Source: JANWVO01 sp964458495 (GTDB lineage Bacteria > Acidobacteriota > Terriglobia > Bryobacterales > Bryobacteraceae). Taken from it: DNA of 64,000 nt. Position numbers and translations under genes: made by a program. Location of the stretch: positions 1 to 64,000 of the forward strand of contig CAYWJB010000006.1 in assembly GCA_964458495.1 (NCBI GenBank), written 5' to 3'. Of this stretch, positions 16,963-26,630 are shown piece by piece (within the stretch, counting starts at the first letter, position 1; each line of letters begins with the position of its first letter). The notes beneath the pieces were generated by a model that was not told where the DNA came from, ran no database searches, and was given only the letters and a program-made list of their open reading frames with translations.

Positions 16963-19149
16963 ATGGAGGCCGCTGCGAACTACGGGGAACTGCTCGACCG
17001 GCTGTGCCGGGAGCATGGGATCGACCGGGAATACTGGGACATCTGGGGACGGAAGCACGAAGTGGCCGAGGAGACGCTGCTGCGGATCCTGGCGTCGCTC
17101 GGCTTCCGGACGGAGTCGCCGGCGGCTCTGGCGCAGTCCGCGGAGGCGCGGGAGCGCGTGCAGGCAGCACGGGCGCTGGACCCGGTGGCGGTGCTGAGTG
17201 TGAGCGAACCGGCCCCGGCTGTGGAGGTGCGGGCGAAGGCGGGCAGCCGGGCGGAGCTGGCGCTGTACCTGGAAGACGGCAGCGCCCGGCGGTGGGAGAT
17301 GGAGCTCGAAGAGGACAGCCAGCAAGTGGCGCTGCCGTCGCCACTGCCTCCCGGCTATCACGATCTGGAGGCGGTGGTGCGGCTGCCGGACGGCAGCGAG
17401 CGGCGGGCGGCGCAAAGAGTGATCGTAACGCCGGACAGGGCGTGGCTCCCCGAGAAGCTGGAGGGAGGGGGGCGTGCGGCGGGGCTGGCGATCAGCCTGT
17501 ATGGAGTGCGGAGCGGCAGGAACTGGGGTGTGGGGGACTTTACGGATCTGGCGTCGATGGTGGAGTGGGCGGCGCGGGAGCTGGGGGCAGGGTTCGTGGC
17601 GCTGAATCCGCTGCACGCCATCGCGAACCGGATGCCGTACAACACGAGTCCGTATCTGCCGCTGTCGGTGTTTCACCGGAACTACCTGTATCTGGACGTG
17701 GAGGCGGTGGAGGATTTGCTGCTGTGCCCGGCGGCGCGGAGGATGGTGGCGTCGCCGAAGTTCCAGGCGAAGGTGGCGGCGCTGCGGGCGGCGGAGCTGG
17801 TGGAGTACGAGGAGGTGGCGCGGCTGAAGCGCTGCGTGCTGAAGCTGCTGTTCCGGCGGTTCTGGCGGGAGGAGTGGCTGAAGGGGAGCGAACGGGCGCG
17901 CGCCTTCCAGCACTGGATGGCGGAGCAGGGGCGGCTGCTGGACGACTTTGCGCTGTTCTGCGCGATGGACGAGGAGTTTCACCGCAGGGACAGGAACGTG
18001 TGGGTCTGGAGGCAGTGGGGGGAGGGCTTCCGGGCGCCGGACACGGCGGAGGCGAGGCAGTTCGGGCAAGAACATTTCCGGCTCGTTCTGTTTTACAAGT
18101 ACGTGCAGTGGCAGCTGGATCTCCAGCTGGCCCAAGTGCAGCGGCTGGCGCGGCGGCTGGGGATGCCGGTGGGGCTGTATCATGACCTGGCTCTGGCGAC
18201 GGACCGGTGCGGGGCGGACCTGTGGGCGTACCGGAGGTTTTTCGTGGAGGGGTGCCGGGTGGGCTCGCCGCCGGACGATTTCGCGCTGGAGGGGCAGGAC
18301 TGGTCGTTTCCGCCGCCGAATGCGGAAGCGCACCGGGAGGATGGATACCGGCTGTTCGCGGAGACGTTGAGGCGGAACGCGCGGCACGGGGGGGCGCTGC
18401 GGATCGACCATGTGATGCGGCTGTGGCGGCTGTTCTGGATTCCCGACGGGATGGCGCCGGCGGCAGGGACGTATGTGAACGAGAGGTGGGAGGACCTGGT
18501 TCGGGTGCTCGCGCTTGAGAGCGTGCGAGGGCGGTTCCTTGTGGTGGGGGAGGATCTGGGAACGGTGCCGTGGGGGCTGCGGGAGGCGATGGAGCGCTTC
18601 GGGATGCTGAGCTACCGGCTCTTCTATTTCGAGAAGGGGGAAGACGGGTTGCCGCGAAAGGTGGAGGAGTACCCGCGGACGGCGCTGGTGTCGTCAACCA
18701 CGCACGATCTGCCCACTTTGGCAGGCTTCTGGGCGGGACGCGACATTGAAGTGAGGCGGAAGACGGGGCGGCTGAACGACACTGCAGCGTATGAGAGGCA
18801 GAGGCGGGAACGGGTGGAGGAGAAGCGGAAGATGCTCGCGGCACTGAAAAGGGACGGGTTTCTTCCGCCGGATTTTCCGGACGAGGCGGCGGAGTGGGTG
18901 GAGCTGACGGGGGATCTGCACAATGCGGTGATCGGATACCTGATGATGACGCCGGCGATGCTGATGCTGCTGAACCAGGAGGACCTGACGAAGGAGACCG
19001 AGCAGCAGAATGTGCCGGGGACGACGTGGGAGTATCCAAACTGGCGCCGCAAGATGTTGTACACGGTGGAGGAGCTGCGGACGGCTCAGCGGGCGCGGGA
19101 CTTCGCGCGGATGATGCGGGCGTGGATGGAGCGGAGCGGGCGGCTTTAG
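16963..19149 (+). CDS. malQ: 4-alpha-glucanotransferase (amylomaltase)
   Basis: 728 residues, the long MalQ form with an N-terminal extension (residues 1-150, including a beta-domain). Family motifs follow: NWGVGDFTDL, NPLHAIANRMPYNTSPY, GLYHDLALATD, ALRIDHVMRLWRLFWIP with the nucleophilic Asp, VGEDLGTVP with the acid/base Glu and SSTTHDLPTLAGFW. It is a GH77 enzyme transferring alpha-1,4-glucan segments in cytoplasmic glycogen or maltodextrin metabolism. Transcription diverges from the receiver-like gene. Its stop overlaps the convergent dipeptidase gene by 4 nt. Confidence 0.96.
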   Translation: MEAAANYGELLDRLCREHGIDREYWDIWGRKHEVAEETLLRILASLGFRTESPAALAQSAEARERVQAARALDPVAVLSVSEPAPAVEVRAKAGSRAELALYLEDGSARRWEMELEEDSQQVALPSPLPPGYHDLEAVVRLPDGSERRAAQRVIVTPDRAWLPEKLEGGGRAAGLAISLYGVRSGRNWGVGDFTDLASMVEWAARELGAGFVALNPLHAIANRMPYNTSPYLPLSVFHRNYLYLDVEAVEDLLLCPAARRMVASPKFQAKVAALRAAELVEYEEVARLKRCVLKLLFRRFWREEWLKGSERARAFQHWMAEQGRLLDDFALFCAMDEEFHRRDRNVWVWRQWGEGFRAPDTAEARQFGQEHFRLVLFYKYVQWQLDLQLAQVQRLARRLGMPVGLYHDLALATDRCGADLWAYRRFFVEGCRVGSPPDDFALEGQDWSFPPPNAEAHREDGYRLFAETLRRNARHGGALRIDHVMRLWRLFWIPDGMAPAAGTYVNERWEDLVRVLALESVRGRFLVVGEDLGTVPWGLREAMERFGMLSYRLFYFEKGEDGLPRKVEEYPRTALVSSTTHDLPTLAGFWAGRDIEVRRKTGRLNDTAAYERQRRERVEEKRKMLAALKRDGFLPPDFPDEAAEWVELTGDLHNAVIGYLMMTPAMLMLLNQEDLTKETEQQNVPGTTWEYPNWRRKMLYTVEELRTAQRARDFARMMRAWMERSGRL

Positions 19150-19787
19150 CGGCGGGGGATGGCGCCGAAGGGAATGTCGAGCACCGGGTAGCGGGGGCAG
19201 TCCTTGTAGTCGAAGTGCCACCATTCGTTCTCGTAGACGGTGAAGCCTTCGCGCTCCATGGCGCGGCGGAGAAGGTCGCGGAGGCGGCGGGCGCGGCGGG
19301 AGCCGCCGCGGTAATCCGGATGGGCGCGCTCGGTCATCTCGTCGTACTCGCTGGGCATGGTGACGAGCCGTCCGGAGCGGATCTCGTACATGGAGACATC
19401 GACGGCGCAGCCGCGGTTGTGGCGCGAGCCCTTGGCCGGGTCGGCCACGAACTGCTTCTTGTCCTCCGGCGTGGCGTCCCAGAAGATTTTTGTGACGCTC
19501 CAGGGACGGTAGCCGTCGAAAACGACAATTCCGTAGCCTTTTGTTTTGAGCCAGTGGTGGGCGCGCAGGAGCGCTTCGGCCGCCGGCCGCTGCAGGAATG
19601 CGCGGGGCTGGTCATAGACGGGGCGGCCGAGAAAATTGTTCGGGGTGGCGTACCGGATGTCGAGGCGGAGGGAGGGGTCGAGGGCGGCAAGATCGACCAG
19701 ATCGGGGGCGGCGGTGGCGCGGGGATCGGCAGGCGGCTGCGCGAGGGCGAGGGTGAGCGCCAAAGTGTGCAGAAGCGTCACGGCCAT
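19146..19787 (-). CDS. D-alanyl-D-alanine dipeptidase (VanX/DdpX family), secreted
   Basis: 213 residues with a signal peptide (1-16). The zinc and catalytic residues of VanX are in place: DGYRPW with Arg near 94, SRHNRGCAVDV with H123 and D130, and ENEWWHFDY with E188 and H191. The enzyme cleaves D-Ala-D-Ala. Outside a vancomycin-resistance operon and with an export signal it more likely recycles peptidoglycan dipeptides or scavenges them. No vanH, vanA or regulator is nearby, so resistance is not implied. Confidence 0.9.
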   Translation of the reverse strand: MAVTLLHTLALTLALAQPPADPRATAAPDLVDLAALDPSLRLDIRYATPNNFLGRPVYDQPRAFLQRPAAEALLRAHHWLKTKGYGIVVFDGYRPWSVTKIFWDATPEDKKQFVADPAKGSRHNRGCAVDVSMYEIRSGRLVTMPSEYDEMTERAHPDYRGGSRRARRLRDLLRRAMEREGFTVYENEWWHFDYKDCPRYPVLDIPFGAIPRR

Positions 19788-19889
19788 TCAGTGTACGACG
19801 GCGGGGAGGGATGGACGGCGGGGCCGGGAAGGGCTGGACTGTGTGCGGCCGGACAACGCGGCCCGTAGGGACTGCCCGGAAGAGAGTTC

Positions 19890-20744
19890 ATGCTGTACCA
19901 CATCAGCCGGGCCCGCAGGAAGTACGGCCCCTTTCCGGAGGAGCTGGTTCGCGAGATGGTGCGCGAAGGACGGGTCGCGCCGGCGGACTTGTGCTGGGCG
20001 GAGGGAATGGAAGGGTGGCTGCCTGTGAGCCGTGCGTTCGGGATGGAGGAGGCCGCCGCGCAGGCAGCGGCGCCGGTGGAGGCGCGAGAGGAGTCGAGAG
20101 AGGAGACGCCGCGAGAGGTGCCGGAAGAAGCTCCGCCGGCAGTCGAGCCAGGCGCGACGGCCGGGGAAAACCCTGAGGGGGAGATTCCGGCGGGAGCGGG
20201 CGAGAGCGCGCCGGGCACGCTGCTGCCGGTGGCCGTGCCGGAAGCGTGGAGGAAGGCGCGGGAAAGAAGGGAGGCGCCGCGAGCGCTCCAGCCGGAGGGG
20301 CTTGCGCCGGGCTTCTCCGCGTGGCCTGTGCCGCCTGGGTTGCACTGGGTGCTCGTGCTGGCGCTGAGCTACGCCACGTGCGGGTTGTTCTTTTCCGTTT
20401 GGCCTCTTGTGCAACTCTCCTTCGTGAGGAAGCTGGATCCAAAGAATCCGGCAGCAGTGCTGATCCTGGGCTCCGTCGTGGCCGCTCTCGCGTCGTATTT
20501 CGCGGAGATTTTCGCCGCAGGTACGCCGGTGAGATGGATTTTCCCCTTGTTATTCTGGGCAGGAATCGCCCAATTGATGGCGGCGGCGCTCCTGATGAGG
20601 AGATCCCTGATCTTGCATTACAATACGGTGGAGAAGACGGGATTGCAGCTCAATCCGGTGTTAGCCTGCATGTTTAGCGCGCTGTATTTCCAGTATCATT
20701 TTTCAAGAATCGCCAGGTGGAGAAAGACGGGGAGGATAGGCTGA
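19890..20744 (+). CDS. GYF_2-domain membrane protein (DUF4234-like tail)
   Basis: 284 residues. Residues 1-50 form a GYF_2 domain (YGPFPEELVREMVREG...LCWAEGMEGWLPV), a peptide-binding fold found at the start of many bacterial membrane proteins. A Glu/Pro/Ala-rich linker (55-135) leads to a membrane region of about four segments (150-275) resembling DUF4234. It is likely a scaffold at the inner membrane; the partner is unknown. The next gene begins 1 nt after the stop. Confidence 0.8.
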   Translation: MLYHISRARRKYGPFPEELVREMVREGRVAPADLCWAEGMEGWLPVSRAFGMEEAAAQAAAPVEAREESREETPREVPEEAPPAVEPGATAGENPEGEIPAGAGESAPGTLLPVAVPEAWRKARERREAPRALQPEGLAPGFSAWPVPPGLHWVLVLALSYATCGLFFSVWPLVQLSFVRKLDPKNPAAVLILGSVVAALASYFAEIFAAGTPVRWIFPLLFWAGIAQLMAAALLMRRSLILHYNTVEKTGLQLNPVLACMFSALYFQYHFSRIARWRKTGRIG

Positions 20745-20745
20745 G

Positions 20746-21027
20746 GTGAAGAAGGCGGCGGCAGCGGCTGCGGCTCTGGGCGCGGCGGCGGTTCTGTATT
20801 TTGCCGATCCGGCGGTGGCGCGGTCATATCCGCCGTGCCTGACGCGCCTCTATACGGAGCATGAGTGTGCGGGGTGCGGGGCGACGCGGGCATTGCACGC
20901 AATGTTGCACGGCCGGGTGGAGGAGGCGTGGCGTCTGAATGCTTTGTGGACCGCCGGGGCGCCGGCGCTCGCCGGTTGGGGCGCGTGGCCGATGAGAAGG
21001 AAGCGGCGCGGCGGGGAGGGTGCGTGA
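20746..21027 (+). CDS. DUF2752 membrane protein
   Basis: 93 residues, GTG start 1 nt after the GYF gene. The DUF2752 core is complete: YPPCLTRLYTEHECAGCGA, then T-R-A-L-H-A-M-L-H-G and A-W-R-L-N. There are two or three membrane segments. The family is uncharacterised; its conserved Cys pair (C-x-G-C-G-x-T-R) suggests metal or redox chemistry, but this is inference. Its last codons overlap the galK start by 4 nt (GTGA). Confidence 0.85.
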   Translation: MKKAAAAAAALGAAAVLYFADPAVARSYPPCLTRLYTEHECAGCGATRALHAMLHGRVEEAWRLNALWTAGAPALAGWGAWPMRRKRRGGEGA

Positions 21028-22157
21028 CAGCGGCTCCAGGCAGGGGCCGGGTGGCGGTGCCGGGGCGGGTGAACCTGATCGGGGAACACATCGACTATCA
21101 CGGGCTGGCGGTGCTTCCGATGGCGCTCGGGAAGCGCGTGGAAGTGGAATGGGCGGCGCGCGAAGACGGGCTGGTGAGGGCGGAGAGCGAGGGTTTCGAG
21201 CCGCGTGAGTTCCGCCTCGACGGGCCGGTCGAGCCCTGGCCTTCAGGGGACTGGGGCAACTATGTGAAGGCTGCAGCAGCGGCGGCGCTGGGCAGGTGGA
21301 GGCTGGAGCGCGGGGCGGATCTGAGAGTGCGGTCGACGCTGCCGGTGGCGGCGGGGCTGTCGTCGTCGACGGCGCTGATGACGGCATGCACGCTGGCGCT
21401 GCTGGAAGCGAACGGCGCGCGGGCGGGCTTCGAGGATCTGATGGAGGTGCTGCCGGAAGGGGAGTATTTCGTGGGGACGCGCGGCGGGGGCATGGATCAC
21501 GCCGCGGTGCTGGGGGCGAGGGAGGGCTGCGCACTGCTGGTGGAATTCGAACCGTTGCGGGCGACGCCGGTAAGGGCGCCGCAGGGCTGGGCGTTCCTGG
21601 TGGCGGACAGCGGGGTGAAGGCGGAGAAATCGGCGGCGGTGAAGGCAGAGTATAACGAGCGCAGGTTTGCGGGACAGCGGGCGGCGGAGAAACTGGGATT
21701 TGCGGGGATCCGGGCGGCGCTGGAGGCTTTGGGCGTGGAAGAAGTGAAGGGGCTGGCGGAGGCGCGACTGGAGGGGATGGAGCGGCGGTGCCTGCTGCAC
21801 GTGGCGGGAGAGGCGGAGCGGGTGCGGGCGGCGGTGGAGGCGATGCGGGCGGGCGACGCGGAGAGGTTCGGGAGGGCGATGGATGAGTCGCACGCGAGTT
21901 TGCGCGACTTGCTACGCGTGAGTTGCGGAAAACTGGATCAACTGGTGGAGGCGGCGCGGGACAGCGGAGCCTTGGGGGCGCGGCTCACCGGGGCGGGATT
22001 CGGGGGGGCGGCGGTCGTGTTTTGCCTGGAGGGGCGACTGGAGCGGGTGGTGGAGGGGATTGAGCGAAGGTTTTACGGAGGCGCCGCAGGCGGGCGGATC
22101 TTCCGGGCGGCGCCGTCGGCCGGGGCGCTGGAGCTCATTGCCAGAGGCGGCGCGTGA
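21024..22157 (+). CDS. galK: Galactokinase (GHMP kinase family)
   Basis: 377 residues from the GTG at 21024, chosen because its GTGA overlaps the previous stop. The galactokinase signature GRVNLIGEHIDYHG opens the protein. GHMP motif 2 is LPVAAGLSSSTAL, RGGGMDHAAVLG holds the catalytic Asp region, and motif 3 is GARLTGAGFGGAAV. It phosphorylates galactose, or possibly a related hexose or GalNAc, with ATP in the cytoplasm. It sits behind two unrelated membrane genes rather than with galT or galE. Its 3' end overlaps the convergent symporter gene by 23 nt. Confidence 0.9.
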   Translation: MTAAPGRGRVAVPGRVNLIGEHIDYHGLAVLPMALGKRVEVEWAAREDGLVRAESEGFEPREFRLDGPVEPWPSGDWGNYVKAAAAAALGRWRLERGADLRVRSTLPVAAGLSSSTALMTACTLALLEANGARAGFEDLMEVLPEGEYFVGTRGGGMDHAAVLGAREGCALLVEFEPLRATPVRAPQGWAFLVADSGVKAEKSAAVKAEYNERRFAGQRAAEKLGFAGIRAALEALGVEEVKGLAEARLEGMERRCLLHVAGEAERVRAAVEAMRAGDAERFGRAMDESHASLRDLLRVSCGKLDQLVEAARDSGALGARLTGAGFGGAAVVFCLEGRLERVVEGIERRFYGGAAGGRIFRAAPSAGALELIARGGA

Positions 22158-23937
22158 CTCGGACGAGCACGGTTCCGGCGAGGACGAACGCCAGCGCGAG
22201 CAGGAGCGCGTAGTTCCAGCGCCCGTAAAGGACGTTGCCGACAGTGAAGAGTCCGGACCAGATGACGATCGAGCCGGAGAGCCAGCCAATCAGCGAAAGG
22301 GGGATGTTGTCGGCCTGTGACCAGCGGGCGGCTTCCTCTTTCGAGATGCCGGCCATTTCACGGACCTTCTGCCAGCCCGGCCCGGCCGGATGGACCTTGC
22401 GGTAGAAGTCCACGAGCGCGGCGGGGGCGGTCTGCGGACCGGCGTAAGCGACGATGAGCCAGCAGACGGTGGTGCAGAGGACGGTGAGGAAGAGTTCCTG
22501 GTGGGTGCCGATGCTGATGCCGTTCCGGCGCAGGGCGAGGAAGACGAGGGAGACGGCGAAGGAGCTGATCATGGCGGCGATTTCGCACCATGCGGTGATG
22601 CGCCACCAGAACCAGCGGAGCAGATAGAGCAGTCCTGTGCCGGCGCCGACCTGCAGCATGATGTTGAAAGTATCCTGGGCGGTTTCCAGGAAAAATACGA
22701 GGATCGAGGAGATGACAAAGAGAAGAATAGTGGAGATCCTTCCGGCGAAAACGTAATGTTTTTCGTCGTGGCCGGGGCGGAGGAAGCGGCGGTAGAAATC
22801 GTGGACCATGTAGGAGGCGCCCCAGTTGAGGTGGGTGAGGATGGTGGAGGAGTTGGCGGCGATCAGACCGGCGAGCATGAGACCCATCCAGCCGGCGGGG
22901 AGGAACTTGAGCATGGCGGGGTAGGCGATGTCGTGGCCGATGAGTGCGGGGTTGACGTGGGGGAAGGCGCGCTGAATGTCGGCGAGAGTGGGGAAGACGA
23001 TAAGGGAGGCGAGACCGGTGAGCATCCAGGGCCAGGGGCGGAGAACGTAGTGGGCGAGGTTGAAGAAGAGCGTGCCGCCGAGAGCATCCTTTTCGGAGCG
23101 GGAGGCGAGCATGCGCTGGGCGATGTAAGAGCCGCCGCCGGGTTCAGCGCCCGGATACCAGACGGCCCACCACTGGATGGCGATGGGCATGAGGAAGACG
23201 GCGGTGGCGAGCTCCCAGTTGTTGGAGAAGTCGGGGAGCATGGCGAGGTAGTTGACACCGCCGGGGCCCTGCATGGCGCTGATCTTTTCGACGAGGCCCG
23301 GGAGGCCGCCGACCTGGGGAAGGGAAACGGCGAACCAGGCGGCGGCGATAACGGAGCCCATCATGATGAAGAACTGGATCATGTCGATGACGAGGACGCC
23401 CCAGAGGCCGGAGTGGGCGGCGAAGACGACATTGAGAAGGCCCACGGCGAGGAGGGTCTGCCAGCGTTCGAACCCGAACAGGACGCCGGCAATTTTGCAG
23501 GCGGCGAGGTTGACGCTGGCCATGATGATGCAGTTGAAGAAGAAGCCGAGGTAGAGGGCGCGGAAGCCGCGGACGGCGCTGGCGGCGCGGCCGGAATAGC
23601 GGAGTTCGTAGAATTCGAGATCGGTGAGGACGCCGGAGCGGCGCCAGAGGCGGGCATAGAAGAACACCGTGGCGACGCCGGTGAGCGTGAAGGCCCACCA
23701 CTGCCAGTTGCCCGCGACGCCCTGGGTGCGCACGAAGTTGGTGACCAGGTTGGGGGTATCGCTGGAGAAGGTGGTGGCGACCATGGAGAGTCCGGCGAGC
23801 CACCAGGGGACGGAGCGGCCGGAGGCGAAAAACTCCGTGGTGTTCTTGCCGGAGCGCTTGCCAAAGAAGAGGGCGGGAGCGAAGCAGAGCAGGAGGGCGC
23901 CAGCGGCGATGAGCCAGTCGAGCCAGGTGAGGGTCAT
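22135..23937 (-). CDS. Sodium:solute symporter (SSS/SLC5 family)
   Basis: 600 residues from the ATG at 23937; an upstream in-frame GTG would add 11 residues. The protein is almost entirely hydrophobic, with about 14-15 helices. The N-terminal half has the SSS features: KNTTEFFASGRSVPWWLAGLSMVATTFSSDTPN (helix 1-2 sodium site region) and an EFYELRYSG loop like the family's E-x-x-x-x-R-Y. The tail after 520 is a cytoplasmic loop plus two helices. It imports a solute, perhaps a sugar given galK and malQ nearby, with Na+; the substrate is inferred only from context. Confidence 0.9.
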   Translation of the reverse strand: MTLTWLDWLIAAGALLLCFAPALFFGKRSGKNTTEFFASGRSVPWWLAGLSMVATTFSSDTPNLVTNFVRTQGVAGNWQWWAFTLTGVATVFFYARLWRRSGVLTDLEFYELRYSGRAASAVRGFRALYLGFFFNCIIMASVNLAACKIAGVLFGFERWQTLLAVGLLNVVFAAHSGLWGVLVIDMIQFFIMMGSVIAAAWFAVSLPQVGGLPGLVEKISAMQGPGGVNYLAMLPDFSNNWELATAVFLMPIAIQWWAVWYPGAEPGGGSYIAQRMLASRSEKDALGGTLFFNLAHYVLRPWPWMLTGLASLIVFPTLADIQRAFPHVNPALIGHDIAYPAMLKFLPAGWMGLMLAGLIAANSSTILTHLNWGASYMVHDFYRRFLRPGHDEKHYVFAGRISTILLFVISSILVFFLETAQDTFNIMLQVGAGTGLLYLLRWFWWRITAWCEIAAMISSFAVSLVFLALRRNGISIGTHQELFLTVLCTTVCWLIVAYAGPQTAPAALVDFYRKVHPAGPGWQKVREMAGISKEEAARWSQADNIPLSLIGWLSGSIVIWSGLFTVGNVLYGRWNYALLLALAFVLAGTVLVRVTRRLWQ

Positions 23938-24033
23938 GGAGATGTCTGAAGGACGAGCATAGCGCAACACGGGCGGGAGTTGAGGGGAGGCGAGGATGGA
24001 TGGAGCCGCCGGGAGCGGCGTGGAGGAGAGGCG

Positions 24034-26472
24034 TCAGGCGGTGGCTTCGCTGGCGGCAGGGGGCACGTCCCTGCCGGCCTGTTTGCGGTCTTTTTTCTCG
24101 CCATACATCCGCTTGTCGGCGCGGGCGAGGAGTTCTTCGGCGGTGCGGCCGTCCTCGGGGAAGTAGGCGGCGCCGCCGCTGAGAGAGAGCGTACAATTGC
24201 CGCAGAGTTCCATGCCGCAGCGCTCGACGTAGTTGCGCAGGCGGCGGAGGCGGTGTTCGATGGCCTCGGCGGTGACGCCTGGCAGGACCATGACGAACTC
24301 GTCGCCGCCCATGCGGGCGACGAAGTCGTATTCGCGGCAGTTTTCGCGAAGGCCCTGGGCGACGAGCTGGAGCAGGCGGTTGCCGGTGAGGTGGCCGAAC
24401 TGGTCGTTAATGCTCTTGAAGCCGTCGAGGTCGAAGACGACCAGGCCGAGGGTGGTGTCTGTGCGGGCGCAGCGGGCGAGTTCGTTCTGCAAGTGGAGGA
24501 AGAGGGCGCCGGCGTTAGGCAGGCCGGTGAGGAAGTCGACCGACGCGCGGGTTTCTGCCTGCTGGAACTTGGCCGAGTTTTCGACGCTCACGGCGAGTTT
24601 GGAGGCGATGCTCATCAGCAGGCTGAGTTGCGAGTGATGGAAAGCCATGTGGCGGCCGGAATAGAGGTTGAGCGTGCCGACGAGTCCGTTGGGGCCGTCG
24701 AGAGGGATGATCATGGCCGACTTGAGGCTCTGGGCGGCGACGGGGTTGCGGTGGGCGATGGGATCCTCTGTCGGGGAGACGTTCAGCACCGGGCGCATGG
24801 TGGCGGCCACGTTGCTGGTGATGCCCGAGCGCATCTGGAGGGCGAGGCCGTGGAAAAGCGTGAAGTGCTGGCCTTCGACGAAGGCGGCTTCCAGGCGGTC
24901 GCCGTGGCGGAGGAACAGAACCATGGTTTCGAAGTCGAGGTAGCTGTGGAGGCGGCGGGCCAGCTCGTTGAGCGTTTCGTCGAGATCGAGCGAGGAGCCG
25001 AGGATCTGGGTGAATTCGAGGACGAGCTGCTCCTCTTTGCGGGCCTCGGCGATGGCGCGCAGAAACGGGGGGGGCGAATCGTTGCCGGCGGAGACCGGCA
25101 GGCGCAGCTCCCTGCCCTGAAGAGAACGTGTCGCGGCCGACGCAGCGCGGCTGTCGAGCTCGCGGTAGATTTCGCGGAGGCGGGAGACGACAACCGGATC
25201 GAGGCCGCGGCCAGACTCGCGGCTGACCTGTTCCATGGCCTCGTCGAGCGACAGGGCGCGCCGGTAATGGCGCTCGGTGTTGAGGGCGAGCAGCATGTCG
25301 ACGGCGGCGAGGACGCGGGCCTCGACGGGGATCTGGTCTCCGTGAAGACCGTGAGGGTAGCCGGACCCGTCCCACCGTTCATGATGGGCGCGCACGATGG
25401 CGCTGACGAGGCGCGGGAAGCCGGCCTGCTGGAGGATCTGGGCGCCGATTTCAGGGTGGATCTTGAGGCGCTGAAACTCGTCCGGGGTGAGCCTGCCGGG
25501 CTTCATCATGATGTGATCGGGGACGGCGACCTGGCCAATGTCGTGGAGGACGGCGGCGACGCGGAGGGCACGGATCTGGTCTTCATTGAGGCCCATGGCC
25601 TCGCCGAGCCCGGCGCAGAAGTGGGCCATCCGGTGGAGGTCGCTGATGGGGGCGACGTCCTTGGACTCGACGGCGAGGGCAAGGGCCTCGACCATGTGCA
25701 GCTGCATGGAGGCGAGCTCTTCAGCGTGCTGGCGTTCGCGCTCCAATGTGTCGAGCTGAAGGCGGTAGGCGTAATAGAGGAGCAGGGCGACGGGCGCGAG
25801 AATGAGGGCCGAATACCATAAGGAGATCTTCGGCAGCGTCATCAGCAAGCCGGCCACGGCAGCACCGGCCATGTAATAGGGCAGGGACCAGAGGTAGCGG
25901 TTCTTCCAGATTTTGCGCAGGGCGTCGCGTTCCCGGAGAGACGCGGCGGCGGCGAGCGGGAAGGCCGAGACGAGGAACAGAACAATGGATGCAAGCGGCA
26001 GAGCGCCGGCGACGCCAGCAGCGGGGACCATGCGGACCATCTGCTGGAAAGCGGTGTGGGCGGCGCCGATGGCGAGCACGGAGGCCGACATTTCGAAGAT
26101 GGTCGTGATCCAGGTGCGGCGGGGATCGGGATGCCGCAGAGACTGAATGCCCGCGCCTGCGAGTCCGATGGCGAGGGTCTCCTTGACGGGCAATTCCGGC
26201 AGGCTTGCGAGGACGAAAATGAAGCCGAGCGGGATAGATCCGGAAGCGGAAGGCAAGCCGATGCGGAAGAACGAGGATAGCGCGGCGAGGGCGAGATAGA
26301 CCGGGTACAGAACCGTGCCGCTATTGGCGTCGAGCCAGGCGTGAACCGCCAGCGAGACGATGGCGGTGCCGACGACAATCCACTCGAAGGTACGCGTGGC
26401 GCCGGACATTTGGCCGGTTCGAACCATGGCTGCAGCCATGGCGTTGCAATTCTTGCGCCAGCCGTCCCTCAA
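24034..26472 (-). CDS. Membrane HD-GYP / GAF / GGDEF cyclic-di-GMP protein
   Basis: 812 residues from a TTG at 26472, chosen because AGGAGG stands 8 nt before it. An N-terminal block of about eight membrane helices (25-240) is followed by a short coiled coil, then an HD-GYP domain with H-D near 310-311 and HHERWDGSGYPHGL near 363-376. After a linker comes a GAF domain (about 470-625), then a GGDEF domain with RMGGDEF (722-726) and an RxxD inhibitory site (REYD) exactly five residues before it. Both the c-di-GMP phosphodiesterase and the diguanylate cyclase centres look intact. It presumably senses a membrane or cytoplasmic signal and sets c-di-GMP. It stands alone. Confidence 0.92.
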   Translation of the reverse strand: MRDGWRKNCNAMAAAMVRTGQMSGATRTFEWIVVGTAIVSLAVHAWLDANSGTVLYPVYLALAALSSFFRIGLPSASGSIPLGFIFVLASLPELPVKETLAIGLAGAGIQSLRHPDPRRTWITTIFEMSASVLAIGAAHTAFQQMVRMVPAAGVAGALPLASIVLFLVSAFPLAAAASLRERDALRKIWKNRYLWSLPYYMAGAAVAGLLMTLPKISLWYSALILAPVALLLYYAYRLQLDTLERERQHAEELASMQLHMVEALALAVESKDVAPISDLHRMAHFCAGLGEAMGLNEDQIRALRVAAVLHDIGQVAVPDHIMMKPGRLTPDEFQRLKIHPEIGAQILQQAGFPRLVSAIVRAHHERWDGSGYPHGLHGDQIPVEARVLAAVDMLLALNTERHYRRALSLDEAMEQVSRESGRGLDPVVVSRLREIYRELDSRAASAATRSLQGRELRLPVSAGNDSPPPFLRAIAEARKEEQLVLEFTQILGSSLDLDETLNELARRLHSYLDFETMVLFLRHGDRLEAAFVEGQHFTLFHGLALQMRSGITSNVAATMRPVLNVSPTEDPIAHRNPVAAQSLKSAMIIPLDGPNGLVGTLNLYSGRHMAFHHSQLSLLMSIASKLAVSVENSAKFQQAETRASVDFLTGLPNAGALFLHLQNELARCARTDTTLGLVVFDLDGFKSINDQFGHLTGNRLLQLVAQGLRENCREYDFVARMGGDEFVMVLPGVTAEAIEHRLRRLRNYVERCGMELCGNCTLSLSGGAAYFPEDGRTAEELLARADKRMYGEKKDRKQAGRDVPPAASEATA

Positions 26473-26630
26473 CGGCGGTTCCTCCTCCCTGCTACGGCCG
26501 ATCCCCTCATTCTCACAATATCGGCGGTTGAGCCGCAAGGGTTAGGTTCGTCGAAAGCGGGACGGTTTGTCCCGGTTGCCTGGCGCATGGGACAATTTGT
26601 CCTTCCGGCGGCCAACCGGCGAGTCGTTTC

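Noticed and set aside
19146..19787. Vancomycin-resistance locus
   Set aside because: A VanX-type dipeptidase alone, with a signal peptide and no vanH, vanA or two-component system, is better explained by peptidoglycan recycling.
22390..23949. Plus-strand frame opposite the sodium:solute symporter
   Set aside because: It is a Glu/Gly/Asp-rich mirror of a hydrophobic transporter and has no start signal.
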